Positions 1 to 6,452 are shown, numbered from the stretch's first letter. The stretch: 6,594 nucleotides of DNA from Actinobacteria bacterium 13_2_20CM_68_14 (GCA_001914705.1 MNDB01000001.1:19663-26256); one strand, 5' to 3'. The notes: a model not told the origin generated them from the sequence alone. A program made the numbers and translations.

Positions 1-1
1 G

Positions 2-790
2 GCTCCGTTCGTTCGCGGTTACGCCCGCGGCGAGACGCCGAATCCATGCATCCGCTGCAACGGCAGCTTTCGCTTCGCGGAGCTGCTCGCATTCGCCGGC
101 CGGACCGGCGCTTCGCGCCTGGCCACCGGCCACTACGCGCGGATCGTGGACCACCGAAGCCGCCGGCTGCTGGCGCGCGCCCGCGATCCTGAGAAAGACC
201 AGACCTACATGCTTGCTCGTCTCGACCCGCGGTTCCTCGACCGGATCTGGTTCCCACTCGGCGAGCAGACGAAGGACGAGACCCGGGCCGAGGCCGCCCG
301 AGCCGGGCTCGCGGTCGCCCGCCGCACCGAGAGCCAGGAAGCGTGCTTCCTCGGGGGCGGCGACTATCGCGACTTCGTCAGCCGTCACGGCGTCGCCGAT
401 GCCGAGGGCGAGATCGTCGACGAGCAAGGACGGCAGCTTGGCAGGCACGGCGGCTTTTGGCGGTTCACGACCGGCCAGCGCCGCGGGCTGGGCGTCTCGT
501 CGGCAGAGCCGCTGTACGTCCTGCGCACCGATCCCGGCGCCAACACCGTGGTCGTCGGGCCGCGCGATTCGCTGGCGGTCGAAACGATTTCTGCCCGTGG
601 ACGGTTGTACGTCCGGGTGAATCGCGCCGAGGTCAAATGGAGGTACCGGTCTCCCGCGGTCCCGGCCGCGGTTGAGGAGACCGAGCATGGATTCCGGCTG
701 GCGCTCGAGGCGCCGGCATACGGAGTCGCCGCCGGCCAGACCGCGGTTCTCTACGACGACGGCGTGGTCGTCGGGGCGGGCCTGCTGTGA
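2..790 (+). CDS. mnmA: tRNA-specific 2-thiouridylase MnmA, 3' part (5' end outside window)
   Basis: MnmA activates U34 of the Lys, Glu and Gln tRNAs with ATP and transfers sulfur to make 2-thiouridine; it is cytoplasmic. The reading frame is open from base 2, so the ORF continues upstream; 262 residues are visible. The N-terminal PP-loop (SGGxDS), about 100 residues in a usual ~360-residue protein, lies outside. Visible residue 12 begins TPNPCIRCN, whose second Cys (residue 19, bases 56-58) matches the catalytic Cys of E. coli (C102). ATGHYAR follows. The second catalytic Cys is residue 115 in SQEACF (bases 344-346), followed by GDYRDFV. TTGQRRGLG and a C-terminal beta-barrel ending in a GQTAVLYDDG stretch complete the family pattern. 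The first Cys of TPNPC stands where E. coli has Asp99, a variant I recall as common in actinobacterial MnmA. The stop codon overlaps the next start by 4 bases (GTGA). Family assignment is firm. Confidence 0.96.
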   Translation, partial: APFVRGYARGETPNPCIRCNGSFRFAELLAFAGRTGASRLATGHYARIVDHRSRRLLARARDPEKDQTYMLARLDPRFLDRIWFPLGEQTKDETRAEAARAGLAVARRTESQEACFLGGGDYRDFVSRHGVADAEGEIVDEQGRQLGRHGGFWRFTTGQRRGLGVSSAEPLYVLRTDPGANTVVVGPRDSLAVETISARGRLYVRVNRAEVKWRYRSPAVPAAVEETEHGFRLALEAPAYGVAAGQTAVLYDDGVVVGAGLL

Positions 791-1182
791 CGGCCGACCG
801 GATCGTCCTCACGATTCCTCGCGACGAGGGCTTCGAGAACGTCGCCCAGCTCGTCCTTGCGGGGGTCGCAGCCCGGCTCAACTTCACCTACGAGGTCGTG
901 GACGATCTCGGCACCGCCCTCGAGACACTGCTCGAGCGGCGCGGGGAGGAGGGCGAGCTGACCGTCGAGCTGGAGGTCGGCGAGGGCACGGTCAAGGCCG
1001 CGCTTGGCCCGTTCGCCGGCGATGGACTGCGGGCCGAGCTCGAACAGCCCGGCGACGGCGTCGGCCTGCGGCGCGTGCTGGAGACAGTCGTCGACCGTTT
1101 CGCCGCGGTCCAGCGCGAAGACGGGAACTGGGTCGAGCTCGAGAAGCGCGTCGAGGGCGTCGAAAAGCGCGAAGTGACGTGA
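787..1182 (+). CDS. Degenerate RsbW/SpoIIAB-like (GHKL-fold) protein, putative anti-sigma factor or sigma partner
   Basis: A 131-residue acidic protein starting at GTG within the mnmA stop. By eye it aligns end to end with anti-sigma kinases of the SpoIIAB/RsbW type: an N-terminal strand (IVLTIPRD), a first helix (FENVAQLVLAGVAARL), then FTYEVVDDL, like the pre-N-box helix of RsbW. The last third (GDGVGLRRVLETVVDRF, then NWVELEKR) resembles the G2-box helix and final strand. Three hallmarks are missing or poor. The N-box Glu/Asn motif (SEAxxNAxxH in the family) is replaced by ALETLLER at residues 44-51. The G1 box DxGxG is replaced by LGPFAG at 73-78. The usual ATP-lid region is largely absent. 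Only a G2-like GDGVGL (89-94) remains. Kinase activity is therefore doubtful. Its stop overlaps the sigma gene start by 4 bases, so a role as anti-sigma factor or sigma-binding partner is the simplest inference. An unrelated fold is possible because similarity is low. Confidence 0.6.
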   Translation: MTADRIVLTIPRDEGFENVAQLVLAGVAARLNFTYEVVDDLGTALETLLERRGEEGELTVELEVGEGTVKAALGPFAGDGLRAELEQPGDGVGLRRVLETVVDRFAAVQREDGNWVELEKRVEGVEKREVT

Positions 1183-1943
1183 CCGAGAAGAGCGACAAGG
1201 CGCTCCTCCGCCGGTATCACGAAGAGGGCGACCTGGCGGCTCGCGAGCAGTTGATCGAGCAGTACATGTCGCTCGTGCGTTCGCTGGCACGCCGCTACTC
1301 CTATCGCGGCGAGCAGTTCGAAGACCTCGTCCAGATCGGCGCGATCGGCCTGATCAAGGCGATCGACCGCTTCGACCTCGAACGCGGTGTCGAGCTGACC
1401 ACCTACGCCACCCCGAACATCATCGGCGAAATCAAGCGCCACTTCCGCGACCGCGGCTGGTCGGTGCGCGTGCCTCGCGGCCTGCAGGAGCTGAACATCC
1501 AGCTCTCGCGGCTGCTGGAGGAGAAGACCGTGGAGTTCGGACGGTCGCCTACGATCGCCGAGCTCGCCAAGGCCGCGGAGGTCTCCGAGGAGGAAGTGCT
1601 GGAGGCGCTCGAGAGCGGGCGCGCGTATAGCTCGCTGTCGCTCTCGGCAGGCCCCGGCCAGGACGACGACGGCGACCTCGACCCGCTCGAGTCGCTCGGC
1701 ACCGAGGAGCACGAGTACGAGGTCTCCGAAGACCGGGCGATTCTCGAGCCCGGTTTCCGCGTCCTCGACGACCGTGAGCGCACGATCCTTCACCTGCGCT
1801 TCTTCAAGGGGTTGACGCAGTCTCAGATCGCCCAGCAGGTCGGGATCTCCCAGATGCACGTCTCGCGACTGATCCGCCGCTCGCTCGAGAAGATTCGCGA
1901 GGAGATCGCGGCGGACGAGGAGGCGGGCCGGCCCCTCCGCTAG
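1179..1943 (+). CDS. RNA polymerase sigma factor, SigB/SigF/SigG (group 3 sigma-70) family
   Basis: A 254-residue alternative sigma factor that directs core RNA polymerase to a dedicated promoter set, in this family usually stress, envelope or developmental genes. The GTG at 1179 overlaps the preceding stop by 4 bases; the longer open frame upstream is a shadow of the preceding gene and of mnmA. Region 2 occupies about residues 29-100: EDLVQIGAIGLIKAIDRFD is the core-binding region 2.2, and TTYATPNIIGEIKRHFRD with RGWSVRVPR is regions 2.3-2.4. Region 3 follows (about 101-150, with PTIAELAKAAEVSEEEV). An acidic linker rich in Asp and Glu spans about 165-185. Region 4 runs from about 194 to 245, with helix-turn-helix LTQSQIAQQVGISQMHVSRL starting at residue 212. 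Length and domain order match SigB/SigF proteins. Such factors are normally held by an RsbW-type anti-sigma; the gene immediately upstream looks like a decayed version of one. Target promoters cannot be told from this window. Confidence 0.95.
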   Translation: MTEKSDKALLRRYHEEGDLAAREQLIEQYMSLVRSLARRYSYRGEQFEDLVQIGAIGLIKAIDRFDLERGVELTTYATPNIIGEIKRHFRDRGWSVRVPRGLQELNIQLSRLLEEKTVEFGRSPTIAELAKAAEVSEEEVLEALESGRAYSSLSLSAGPGQDDDGDLDPLESLGTEEHEYEVSEDRAILEPGFRVLDDRERTILHLRFFKGLTQSQIAQQVGISQMHVSRLIRRSLEKIREEIAADEEAGRPLR

Positions 1944-1952
1944 GCCGCTCGG

Positions 1953-1972
1953 AGGCGCGAAGGGCGGCGCCT
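1953..1972 (+). terminator. Hairpin in the sigma-alaS gap, possible weak terminator or attenuator
   Basis: AGGCGC at 1953-1958 and GCGCCT at 1967-1972 form a perfect 6-bp inverted repeat with an 8-base loop, starting 9 bases after the sigma factor stop. No U-rich run follows, so it is not a classical intrinsic terminator; GC-rich actinobacteria often use hairpins without U tracts. Its last base is also the first base of the TAGAAT box. A chance repeat in GC-rich DNA is a real alternative. Confidence 0.3.
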
Positions 1973-1977
1973 AGAAT
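1972..1977 (+). promoter_or_regulatory. Putative -10 box of a leaderless alaS promoter
   Basis: TAGAAT fits the TANNNT -10 consensus and lies in a small AT-richer patch in otherwise very GC-rich DNA. Eight bases separate it from the alaS ATG at 1986, so transcription would begin at or within about two bases of the start codon, giving a leaderless mRNA. In support, no Shine-Dalgarno-like run lies within 5-12 bases of that ATG; the nearest GGAGG (1951-1955) is about 30 bases away. No convincing -35 is present at the expected spacing (TCGGAG at 1949-1954). It does not resemble the GTTT/GGGTAT pattern of SigB-type promoters, so housekeeping sigma is more likely. Confidence 0.5.
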
Positions 1978-1985
1978 CAACTCGC

Positions 1986-4523
1986 ATGCGCACGACCGCC
2001 GAGCTGCGTGAGGGCTTTCTCTCCTTCTTCGAGGAGAAGGGTCACGTGCGCCGGCCCTCGGCCTCGGTGATCCCGCCTGCTGACGATCCGACGACGCTAT
2101 TCATCGTCGCCGGAATGCAGCCGATGAAGCGCTGGTTCCTCGGCCTTGACGGCCCTCCCCGGCGGGTCACCACGGTGCAGAAGGTCGTCCGAGCAGGCGG
2201 AAAGCAGAACGATCTCGACGATGTCGGCCTCACGAACCGGCACCTGTGCTTCTACGAGATGCTCGGCAACTTCTCGTTCGGCGACTACTTCAAGGACGGG
2301 GCGGTCGAGTACGCGTGGGAGTTCGTCACCGAGCGGATGAAGCTCGAGCCCGAGCGGCTCTGGGCGACGATCTTCGCGGGCGACCCCGAGCTTGGGCTGG
2401 GCGAGGACGAGGTGGCGGCGAAGGCCTGGGCGACGTACCTGCCGCGCGAGCGAATCCTCGGGCTGCCGCGCAGCGAGAACTTCTGGCAGGCAGCCGATAC
2501 GGGGCCATGCGGGCCGTGCTCGGAGCTCTATTACGACCGCGGCGAGAAATACGGCTGCGGCCGGCCCGACTGCGCCCCCGGCTGCGAGTGCGAGCGCTAT
2601 CTCGAGTTCTGGAATCTCGTCTTCATGGAGTTCGAGCTCGCCGACGACGGGACGCTGACGCCGCTGCCGCAGCAGAACATCGACACCGGGATGGGTTTCG
2701 AGCGCGCGGCGATGCTGTTGCAGGACGCCGACTCGTTCGCCGAGATCGACATCCTGCAACCGCTGCTCGACTGGATCCGCGAGCGCGCGAATGCGGACTA
2801 CGGCGCGTCCGACGAGGTGACGAAGGCCTACCGAGTGGTCGTCGAGCACGCGCGGACGGCGGCCTTCCTCGTCGCCGAGGGCGTGGCGCCCTCGAACGAG
2901 GGGCGCGGATACGTATTGCGGAGGGTGATCCGCCGAGCCGTCCAGTTCGGGCGGCGAATCGGACTCGAGCCGCCGTTCCTCTACGAGCTGGCCGACGTCG
3001 TCCGGGTGCAGATGGGCTCCGTCTACCCGGAGCTCGAGGAGCGCCGAAGCGAGGTCGCGGACCTGATCCGTGCCGAGGAAGAGCGGTTCCGCGAGACCCT
3101 CGCCCGCGGCGAGAAACTGTTCGAGGAGATGGTCGCGAAAGGCGAGATCACGCCAGAGGACGCGTTCCGTCTCCACGACACCTACGGGTTCCCCTGGGAG
3201 CTGACGAAGGAGCTTGCGGCCGAACGCGGGCTCGAGGTCAACGAGGAGGAGTTCACGCGCCTGATGGAGGAACAACGGGAGCGCTCGCGCCAGGGCTCGG
3301 CTTTCGACGTCGATGTCAAGATCAGCGGCTCGGCGCCGCGCACCCAGTTCGTCGGCTACGAGCGAACCGACGTGCTCACGGCGATCCTCGCCTACGCAGA
3401 CCTCGGCGACGGCACGTTCCAGGCGAAGCTCGAGCAATCACCGTTCTATCCGGAAGGCGGCGGCCAGGTCTCCGACGCCGGCTACATCGAGAACGAGGAG
3501 ACAGGCGTACGCGCCGACCTGATCAAGGCGACCCGGTTGGACGACGACCAGGTGCTGACCTTCAGCGGCGAGGGGTTCGGCGAAGGAATGCGCGTCCGCG
3601 CGGTCGTGCCGTGGTCAGTCCGTTTCCCGACGATGGCGAACCACACGGCGACGCACCTGCTGCACAAGGCGCTCCGCGACCTCCTTGGCGAGCACGTCAA
3701 GCAGGCCGGGTCCGCGGTGCGGCCCGACAAGCTGCGCTTCGATTTCACCCATCCCCAGGCGCTCACGACCGAGGAACGGGAACGGGTCGAACATGCCATC
3801 AACGAGATCGTCTTCCAGAACCGCCCGGTTCGGACGTTCGTGACGCCGATCGAGGAGGCTCGCAACCTCGGCGCGATGATGCTTTTCGGGGAGAAGTACG
3901 GCGAAGAGGTGCGGGTCGTCGAGATCGACGGTTACTCGCGCGAGCTCTGCGGCGGCACTCACGTGCGCTCGACGGCCGAGATCGGACCGTTCGTGATCCT
4001 CTCGGAGGGCTCCGTGGGCTCGGGCGCGCGCCGGATCGAGGCGGTGACCTCTGGCGAGGCGTTCGCCCTTCTCCACGAGCGGAGCCGCGAGGCCGAGCAG
4101 CTGCGCGCGGAGCTCGTCGAGACGCGCAAGCAAGCGAAGGGGCAGACGGCGAAGGCGGAGCGCACCGAGGTCGCGCCTCGCAGCGAGGAGGAGATCGGCG
4201 GCGTCAACGTCTACGTCGGCCGGATGAGCGACGTGACGATGGACGTCCTCCTGGCGGAGTCAGACCGCATCAAGCAGGAGCGTCAGCCGGCTGCGGTCGT
4301 GCTCGGCGGCAGCGAGGACGGGCGGGTGCACCTCGTCGCGAACTTCGACCGCTCGCTCGAGGGCAAGGTCGACGCGGTCGAGGTGATCAAGGCCGCGGCG
4401 GCCGAGGTCGGCGGCGGGGGCGGCGGCCGGGCGACAATGGCCCGCGCCGGCGGCAAGGATCCCGCCAAGCTCGACGCGGCACTGGAGCGGGCCGAGGAGG
4501 CGCTCCGAGCCGCGCTCGCGTGA
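1986..4523 (+). CDS. alaS: Alanine-tRNA ligase (AlaRS)
   Basis: AlaRS charges tRNA-Ala with alanine using ATP and hydrolyses mischarged Ser- and Gly-tRNA. This copy is complete at 845 residues (E. coli 875). The class II catalytic core is N-terminal: motif 2 around H86 in the stretch ending EMLGNFSFGDYFK, DTGPCGPCSE from residue 171, and motif 3 GMGFER at 235-240. A four-cysteine cluster, C191, C196, C200 and C202, sits just before the conserved LEFWNLVF and may bind a metal; similar clusters occur in other bacterial AlaRS. The tRNA-recognition domain follows (NEGRGYVLRR). The editing domain has its zinc/catalytic set H553, H557 (HTATH), C655 and H659 (CGGTH). The C-Ala domain ends with a six-glycine run and an AGGKDP motif. 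The linker/coiled coil between RRIEAVT (682) and GGVNV (738-742) is about 45 residues shorter than I recall for E. coli. ATG 1986 is the only sensible start. The stop overlaps ruvX by 4 bases. Confidence 0.98.
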   Translation: MRTTAELREGFLSFFEEKGHVRRPSASVIPPADDPTTLFIVAGMQPMKRWFLGLDGPPRRVTTVQKVVRAGGKQNDLDDVGLTNRHLCFYEMLGNFSFGDYFKDGAVEYAWEFVTERMKLEPERLWATIFAGDPELGLGEDEVAAKAWATYLPRERILGLPRSENFWQAADTGPCGPCSELYYDRGEKYGCGRPDCAPGCECERYLEFWNLVFMEFELADDGTLTPLPQQNIDTGMGFERAAMLLQDADSFAEIDILQPLLDWIRERANADYGASDEVTKAYRVVVEHARTAAFLVAEGVAPSNEGRGYVLRRVIRRAVQFGRRIGLEPPFLYELADVVRVQMGSVYPELEERRSEVADLIRAEEERFRETLARGEKLFEEMVAKGEITPEDAFRLHDTYGFPWELTKELAAERGLEVNEEEFTRLMEEQRERSRQGSAFDVDVKISGSAPRTQFVGYERTDVLTAILAYADLGDGTFQAKLEQSPFYPEGGGQVSDAGYIENEETGVRADLIKATRLDDDQVLTFSGEGFGEGMRVRAVVPWSVRFPTMANHTATHLLHKALRDLLGEHVKQAGSAVRPDKLRFDFTHPQALTTEERERVEHAINEIVFQNRPVRTFVTPIEEARNLGAMMLFGEKYGEEVRVVEIDGYSRELCGGTHVRSTAEIGPFVILSEGSVGSGARRIEAVTSGEAFALLHERSREAEQLRAELVETRKQAKGQTAKAERTEVAPRSEEEIGGVNVYVGRMSDVTMDVLLAESDRIKQERQPAAVVLGGSEDGRVHLVANFDRSLEGKVDAVEVIKAAAAEVGGGGGGRATMARAGGKDPAKLDAALERAEEALRAALA

Positions 4524-4921
4524 AGATCGTCGCGGTCGACTACGGCTCGGCGAGAACGGGCGTCGCTGTCTCGGACCCGACCGGCACGCTTGCTAGACCG
4601 ATCGGCGTGATCGAGGGTGCGGGCACCGAGGTCGGACTCGAACGCCTCGTGGAGCTGATCGCGAGCGAGGGCGCCGAGCGGGTCGTCGTCGGCATGCCGC
4701 TGACGCTCCGAGGGGAGATCGGCGAGCAGGCGCGCGAGACCGAGCGCTTCGTCGACCAGCTGCGAGAGGCCGTCGACGTTCCGGTGGAGGGCTTCGACGA
4801 GCGCTTCACGACCGACCTCGCCGAGCAGGATCCCGGAAGCCGTAACCTGCCGCCGGATGCCCGAGCCGCGGCGCACCTGTTGACGAGCTACCTCGCGTGG
4901 TCGAGCAGAGGCGCGGAGTAA
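4520..4921 (+). CDS. ruvX: RuvX/YqgF family RNase H-fold nuclease (putative Holliday junction resolvase / pre-16S rRNA nuclease)
   Basis: A 133-residue cytoplasmic protein of the RNase H-like YqgF family, implicated in 16S rRNA 5'-end maturation and, by fold, in Holliday junction resolution. It starts at GTG inside the alaS stop (GTGA). The open frame extends far upstream through alaS, but that part is an Arg-rich shadow. Family marks are VDYGSARTGVAVSD with metal-ligand D7, VVVGMPLTLRG at residues 56-65, DERFTT with D93, and D113 in PPDARAAAHLL, so the acidic catalytic set is present. The stretch between DER and the last Asp is about 7 residues shorter than in E. coli YqgF, removing much of a basic loop. 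alaS-ruvX-mltG is a common actinobacterial order, which supports the assignment. It is likely translated by coupling with alaS: a GAGGAGG run (4494-4500) is too far upstream (19 bases) to serve as a normal ribosome binding site. Confidence 0.92.
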   Translation: MKIVAVDYGSARTGVAVSDPTGTLARPIGVIEGAGTEVGLERLVELIASEGAERVVVGMPLTLRGEIGEQARETERFVDQLREAVDVPVEGFDERFTTDLAEQDPGSRNLPPDARAAAHLLTSYLAWSSRGAE

Positions 4922-5808
4922 TCGCGCCTCAGCCGCGCCGCCCCGAGCGGCGCCGGCCCCCACGGTCGGTCGTCGTGCGGCGACGGCTCGTTGCGCTGGG
5001 CGTCCTCCTGGCCGCGTTGATCGGGATCGGCTTCGCGGTCGCCAGCGTCAGGGACCGCGGGCACAAGGCGAGCACGCCGACCGTGGCCGCGCCGCCAAAG
5101 CCGTTCCGGGTCATCTTTCCGGAGGGGTTCACCCGCCTTCAGATGGCGGCGCGTGTCAAGAGCGTCGCGAAGATCGCGACCCACGAGCGCGGCCGGAAGC
5201 CGCGCCTGAACGAGTCCGCCTACCTTGCAGCCTCCGGTCGTAAGCGGTTGATCCCCGGGTTCGGACGGCGTCCGCTCGAGGGCTTCCTCTTCCCGGCGAC
5301 CTACCAGTTCACGGCGCGCTCGAGCGCGGCCGAGCTCGTCAGCTCCCAGCTACAGGCCTTCCGCAGGAACTGGAGCACGGTCAATCTCGCCTACGCGCGC
5401 TCGAAGAAACTGACCCCCTACGACGTGTTGACGATCGCCTCGATGGTCGAGAAGGAGGCCGTCGCGCCGGAGGAGCGCCCGAAGATCGCGCGGGTGATCT
5501 ACAACCGCCTTCACGCCGGAATGGCGCTCGGGATCGACGCGACCGTCCGCTACGCGTTCCACGTTCCGGGCACCCAGTCGCTGCTGGAGTCCCAGCTCAA
5601 CTCCGACAATCCGTACAACACGCGGAAACGGGTCGGCCTGACGCCGACGCCGATCGCGAATCCGGGACTCGCATCGATCCAGGCGGCCGCACACCCCGTC
5701 GCCGGCGACTGGCTCTACTTCGTCCGCAAGCCGGACAAGGTGCACCATTTCTTCACCGCCAGCGAGCGGGCGTTCATCAACTACAAGAACGCGCACGGAT
5801 TCGGGTGA
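4897..5808 (+). CDS. mltG: Endolytic murein transglycosylase MltG (YceG family)
   Basis: MltG is an inner-membrane lytic transglycosylase that cuts nascent peptidoglycan and sets glycan strand length. The product is 303 residues, somewhat shorter than E. coli MltG (340). A cytoplasmic tail very rich in Arg and Pro (residues 1-30) precedes one membrane segment at about 31-50 (LVALGVLLAALIGIGFAVAS). A reduced LysM-like subdomain begins near FRVIFPEGFTRLQMA, then LEGFLFPATYQF. The catalytic domain has IASMVEKEA with the active-site Glu in the VEKE motif (E185/E187), then RPKIARVIYNRL, DATVRYA, NPYNTRKRVGL and PIANPGLASIQAA, all family signatures. The GTG at 4897 overlaps ruvX by 25 bases and keeps the basic tail; an in-frame GTG at 4975 would start just before the membrane segment. 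Neither has a clear Shine-Dalgarno, so the start is uncertain. The stop overlaps aroE by 4 bases. Confidence 0.94.
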   Translation: MVEQRRGVIAPQPRRPERRRPPRSVVVRRRLVALGVLLAALIGIGFAVASVRDRGHKASTPTVAAPPKPFRVIFPEGFTRLQMAARVKSVAKIATHERGRKPRLNESAYLAASGRKRLIPGFGRRPLEGFLFPATYQFTARSSAAELVSSQLQAFRRNWSTVNLAYARSKKLTPYDVLTIASMVEKEAVAPEERPKIARVIYNRLHAGMALGIDATVRYAFHVPGTQSLLESQLNSDNPYNTRKRVGLTPTPIANPGLASIQAAAHPVAGDWLYFVRKPDKVHHFFTASERAFINYKNAHGFG

Positions 5809-6452
5809 TTGGTGGTTCGACGCGGCTCGTCGCGCTGCTCGGGCAGCCGGTGGCCGGGTCGCTCTCGCCGCGGATGCAGAACGCCGCCTTCGCAGCGCGC
5901 GCGCTCGACTGGGCCTACCTCGCGTGTGAGGTCGCGCCGGAGGGGCTGGCGGCGGCAGTCGGCGGCCTCGTCGCGCTCGGTTTCGAGGGCGCGAACGTCA
6001 CCGCTCCTCACAAGGAGGCGGCCGCCGAGCTCTGCGACGAGGCCGAGGGACCTGCTGTGAACACGCTCGTGTTCCGGGAGGGTCGCGTGCTCGGCTTCAA
6101 TACGGACAAGGCGATCGTCGCGGGCGTTGAAGCCGAGCGGGTCTGCCTGATCGGCGCCGGCGGCGCGGCGAAGGCGCTGCTGTCGGCGCTCCCGGGCGAG
6201 GTGCGGTTGTTCTCGCGTCGTGGCGCGTGGCCGCCCGATGCCTCGGACGCAGACCTGATCGTCAACGCGACGCCCGTCCGCGACGAGGTGTTCGTCGAGC
6301 CCCGCGCGGGGCAGACCGTGGTCGATCTCGCGTACCGGGCCGATCGGTCCCCGACCGCGTTGGTCGCGGCGGCACGTGAGGCTGGCTGCGAGGTCGTCGA
6401 CGGCCTCGAGGCGCTCGTCCGCCAGGGGGCTGCATCGTTCGAGCTCTGCTGA
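5805..6452 (+). CDS. aroE: Shikimate dehydrogenase (AroE), compact form
   Basis: AroE reduces 3-dehydroshikimate to shikimate with NADPH. Only 215 residues are encoded against a usual 270-280, yet the core is intact. SLSP (19-22) is the substrate-binding loop, NVTAPHK carries the catalytic Lys (K70), AVNT includes N86, FNTD carries the partner Asp (D101), and GAGGAAKA (117-124) is the NADP-binding glycine loop. NATP and DGLEALVRQGAASFEL (Q207) follow. Departures from the family are: SLSPxxHN reads SLSPRMQN (Gln25 for His); NTDG reads NTDK; the ATPxGM loop reads ATPVRD; the segment between PHK and VNT is several residues short; the nucleotide-binding half is trimmed; and the protein ends directly after SFELC, without the usual C-terminal WTG...P...M helix. 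GTG 5805 overlaps the mltG stop by 4 bases. The aroC gene follows at once, which supports a working shikimate role. A related quinate/shikimate dehydrogenase variant is less likely. Confidence 0.88.
   Translation: MIGGSTRLVALLGQPVAGSLSPRMQNAAFAARALDWAYLACEVAPEGLAAAVGGLVALGFEGANVTAPHKEAAAELCDEAEGPAVNTLVFREGRVLGFNTDKAIVAGVEAERVCLIGAGGAAKALLSALPGEVRLFSRRGAWPPDASDADLIVNATPVRDEVFVEPRAGQTVVDLAYRADRSPTALVAAAREAGCEVVDGLEALVRQGAASFELC

Noticed and set aside
44..46. Asp-to-Cys change beside the first catalytic Cys of MnmA (TPNPC..CN) as a new active site
   Set aside because: From memory, TPNPCxRCN is the ordinary form in actinobacterial MnmA proteins; both catalytic cysteines are in place.
672..1178. 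An N-terminal extension of the sigma factor
   Set aside because: It is an Arg-rich shadow of mnmA and the RsbW-like gene; family similarity starts just after the GTG at 1179.
888..1859. A 323-codon minus-strand open frame opposite the sigma gene
   Set aside because: Shadow of conserved sigma regions 2 to 4; no family features of its own.
2097..3437. A 446-codon open frame on the minus strand across alaS
   Set aside because: It lies wholly opposite a well-conserved alaS; long antisense open frames are expected in very GC-rich coding DNA, and the translation shows no recognisable domain.
4411..4430. A GC-rich GGC/GGG run as a possible G-quadruplex or repeat
   Set aside because: It encodes the conserved glycine run of the AlaRS C-terminal domain, so protein conservation explains it.
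2246..4519. A long open frame upstream of and in frame with ruvX, suggesting a fusion protein
   Set aside because: The translation is Arg/Gly/Ala-rich shadow sequence of alaS; real RuvX homology begins exactly at the GTG at 4520.
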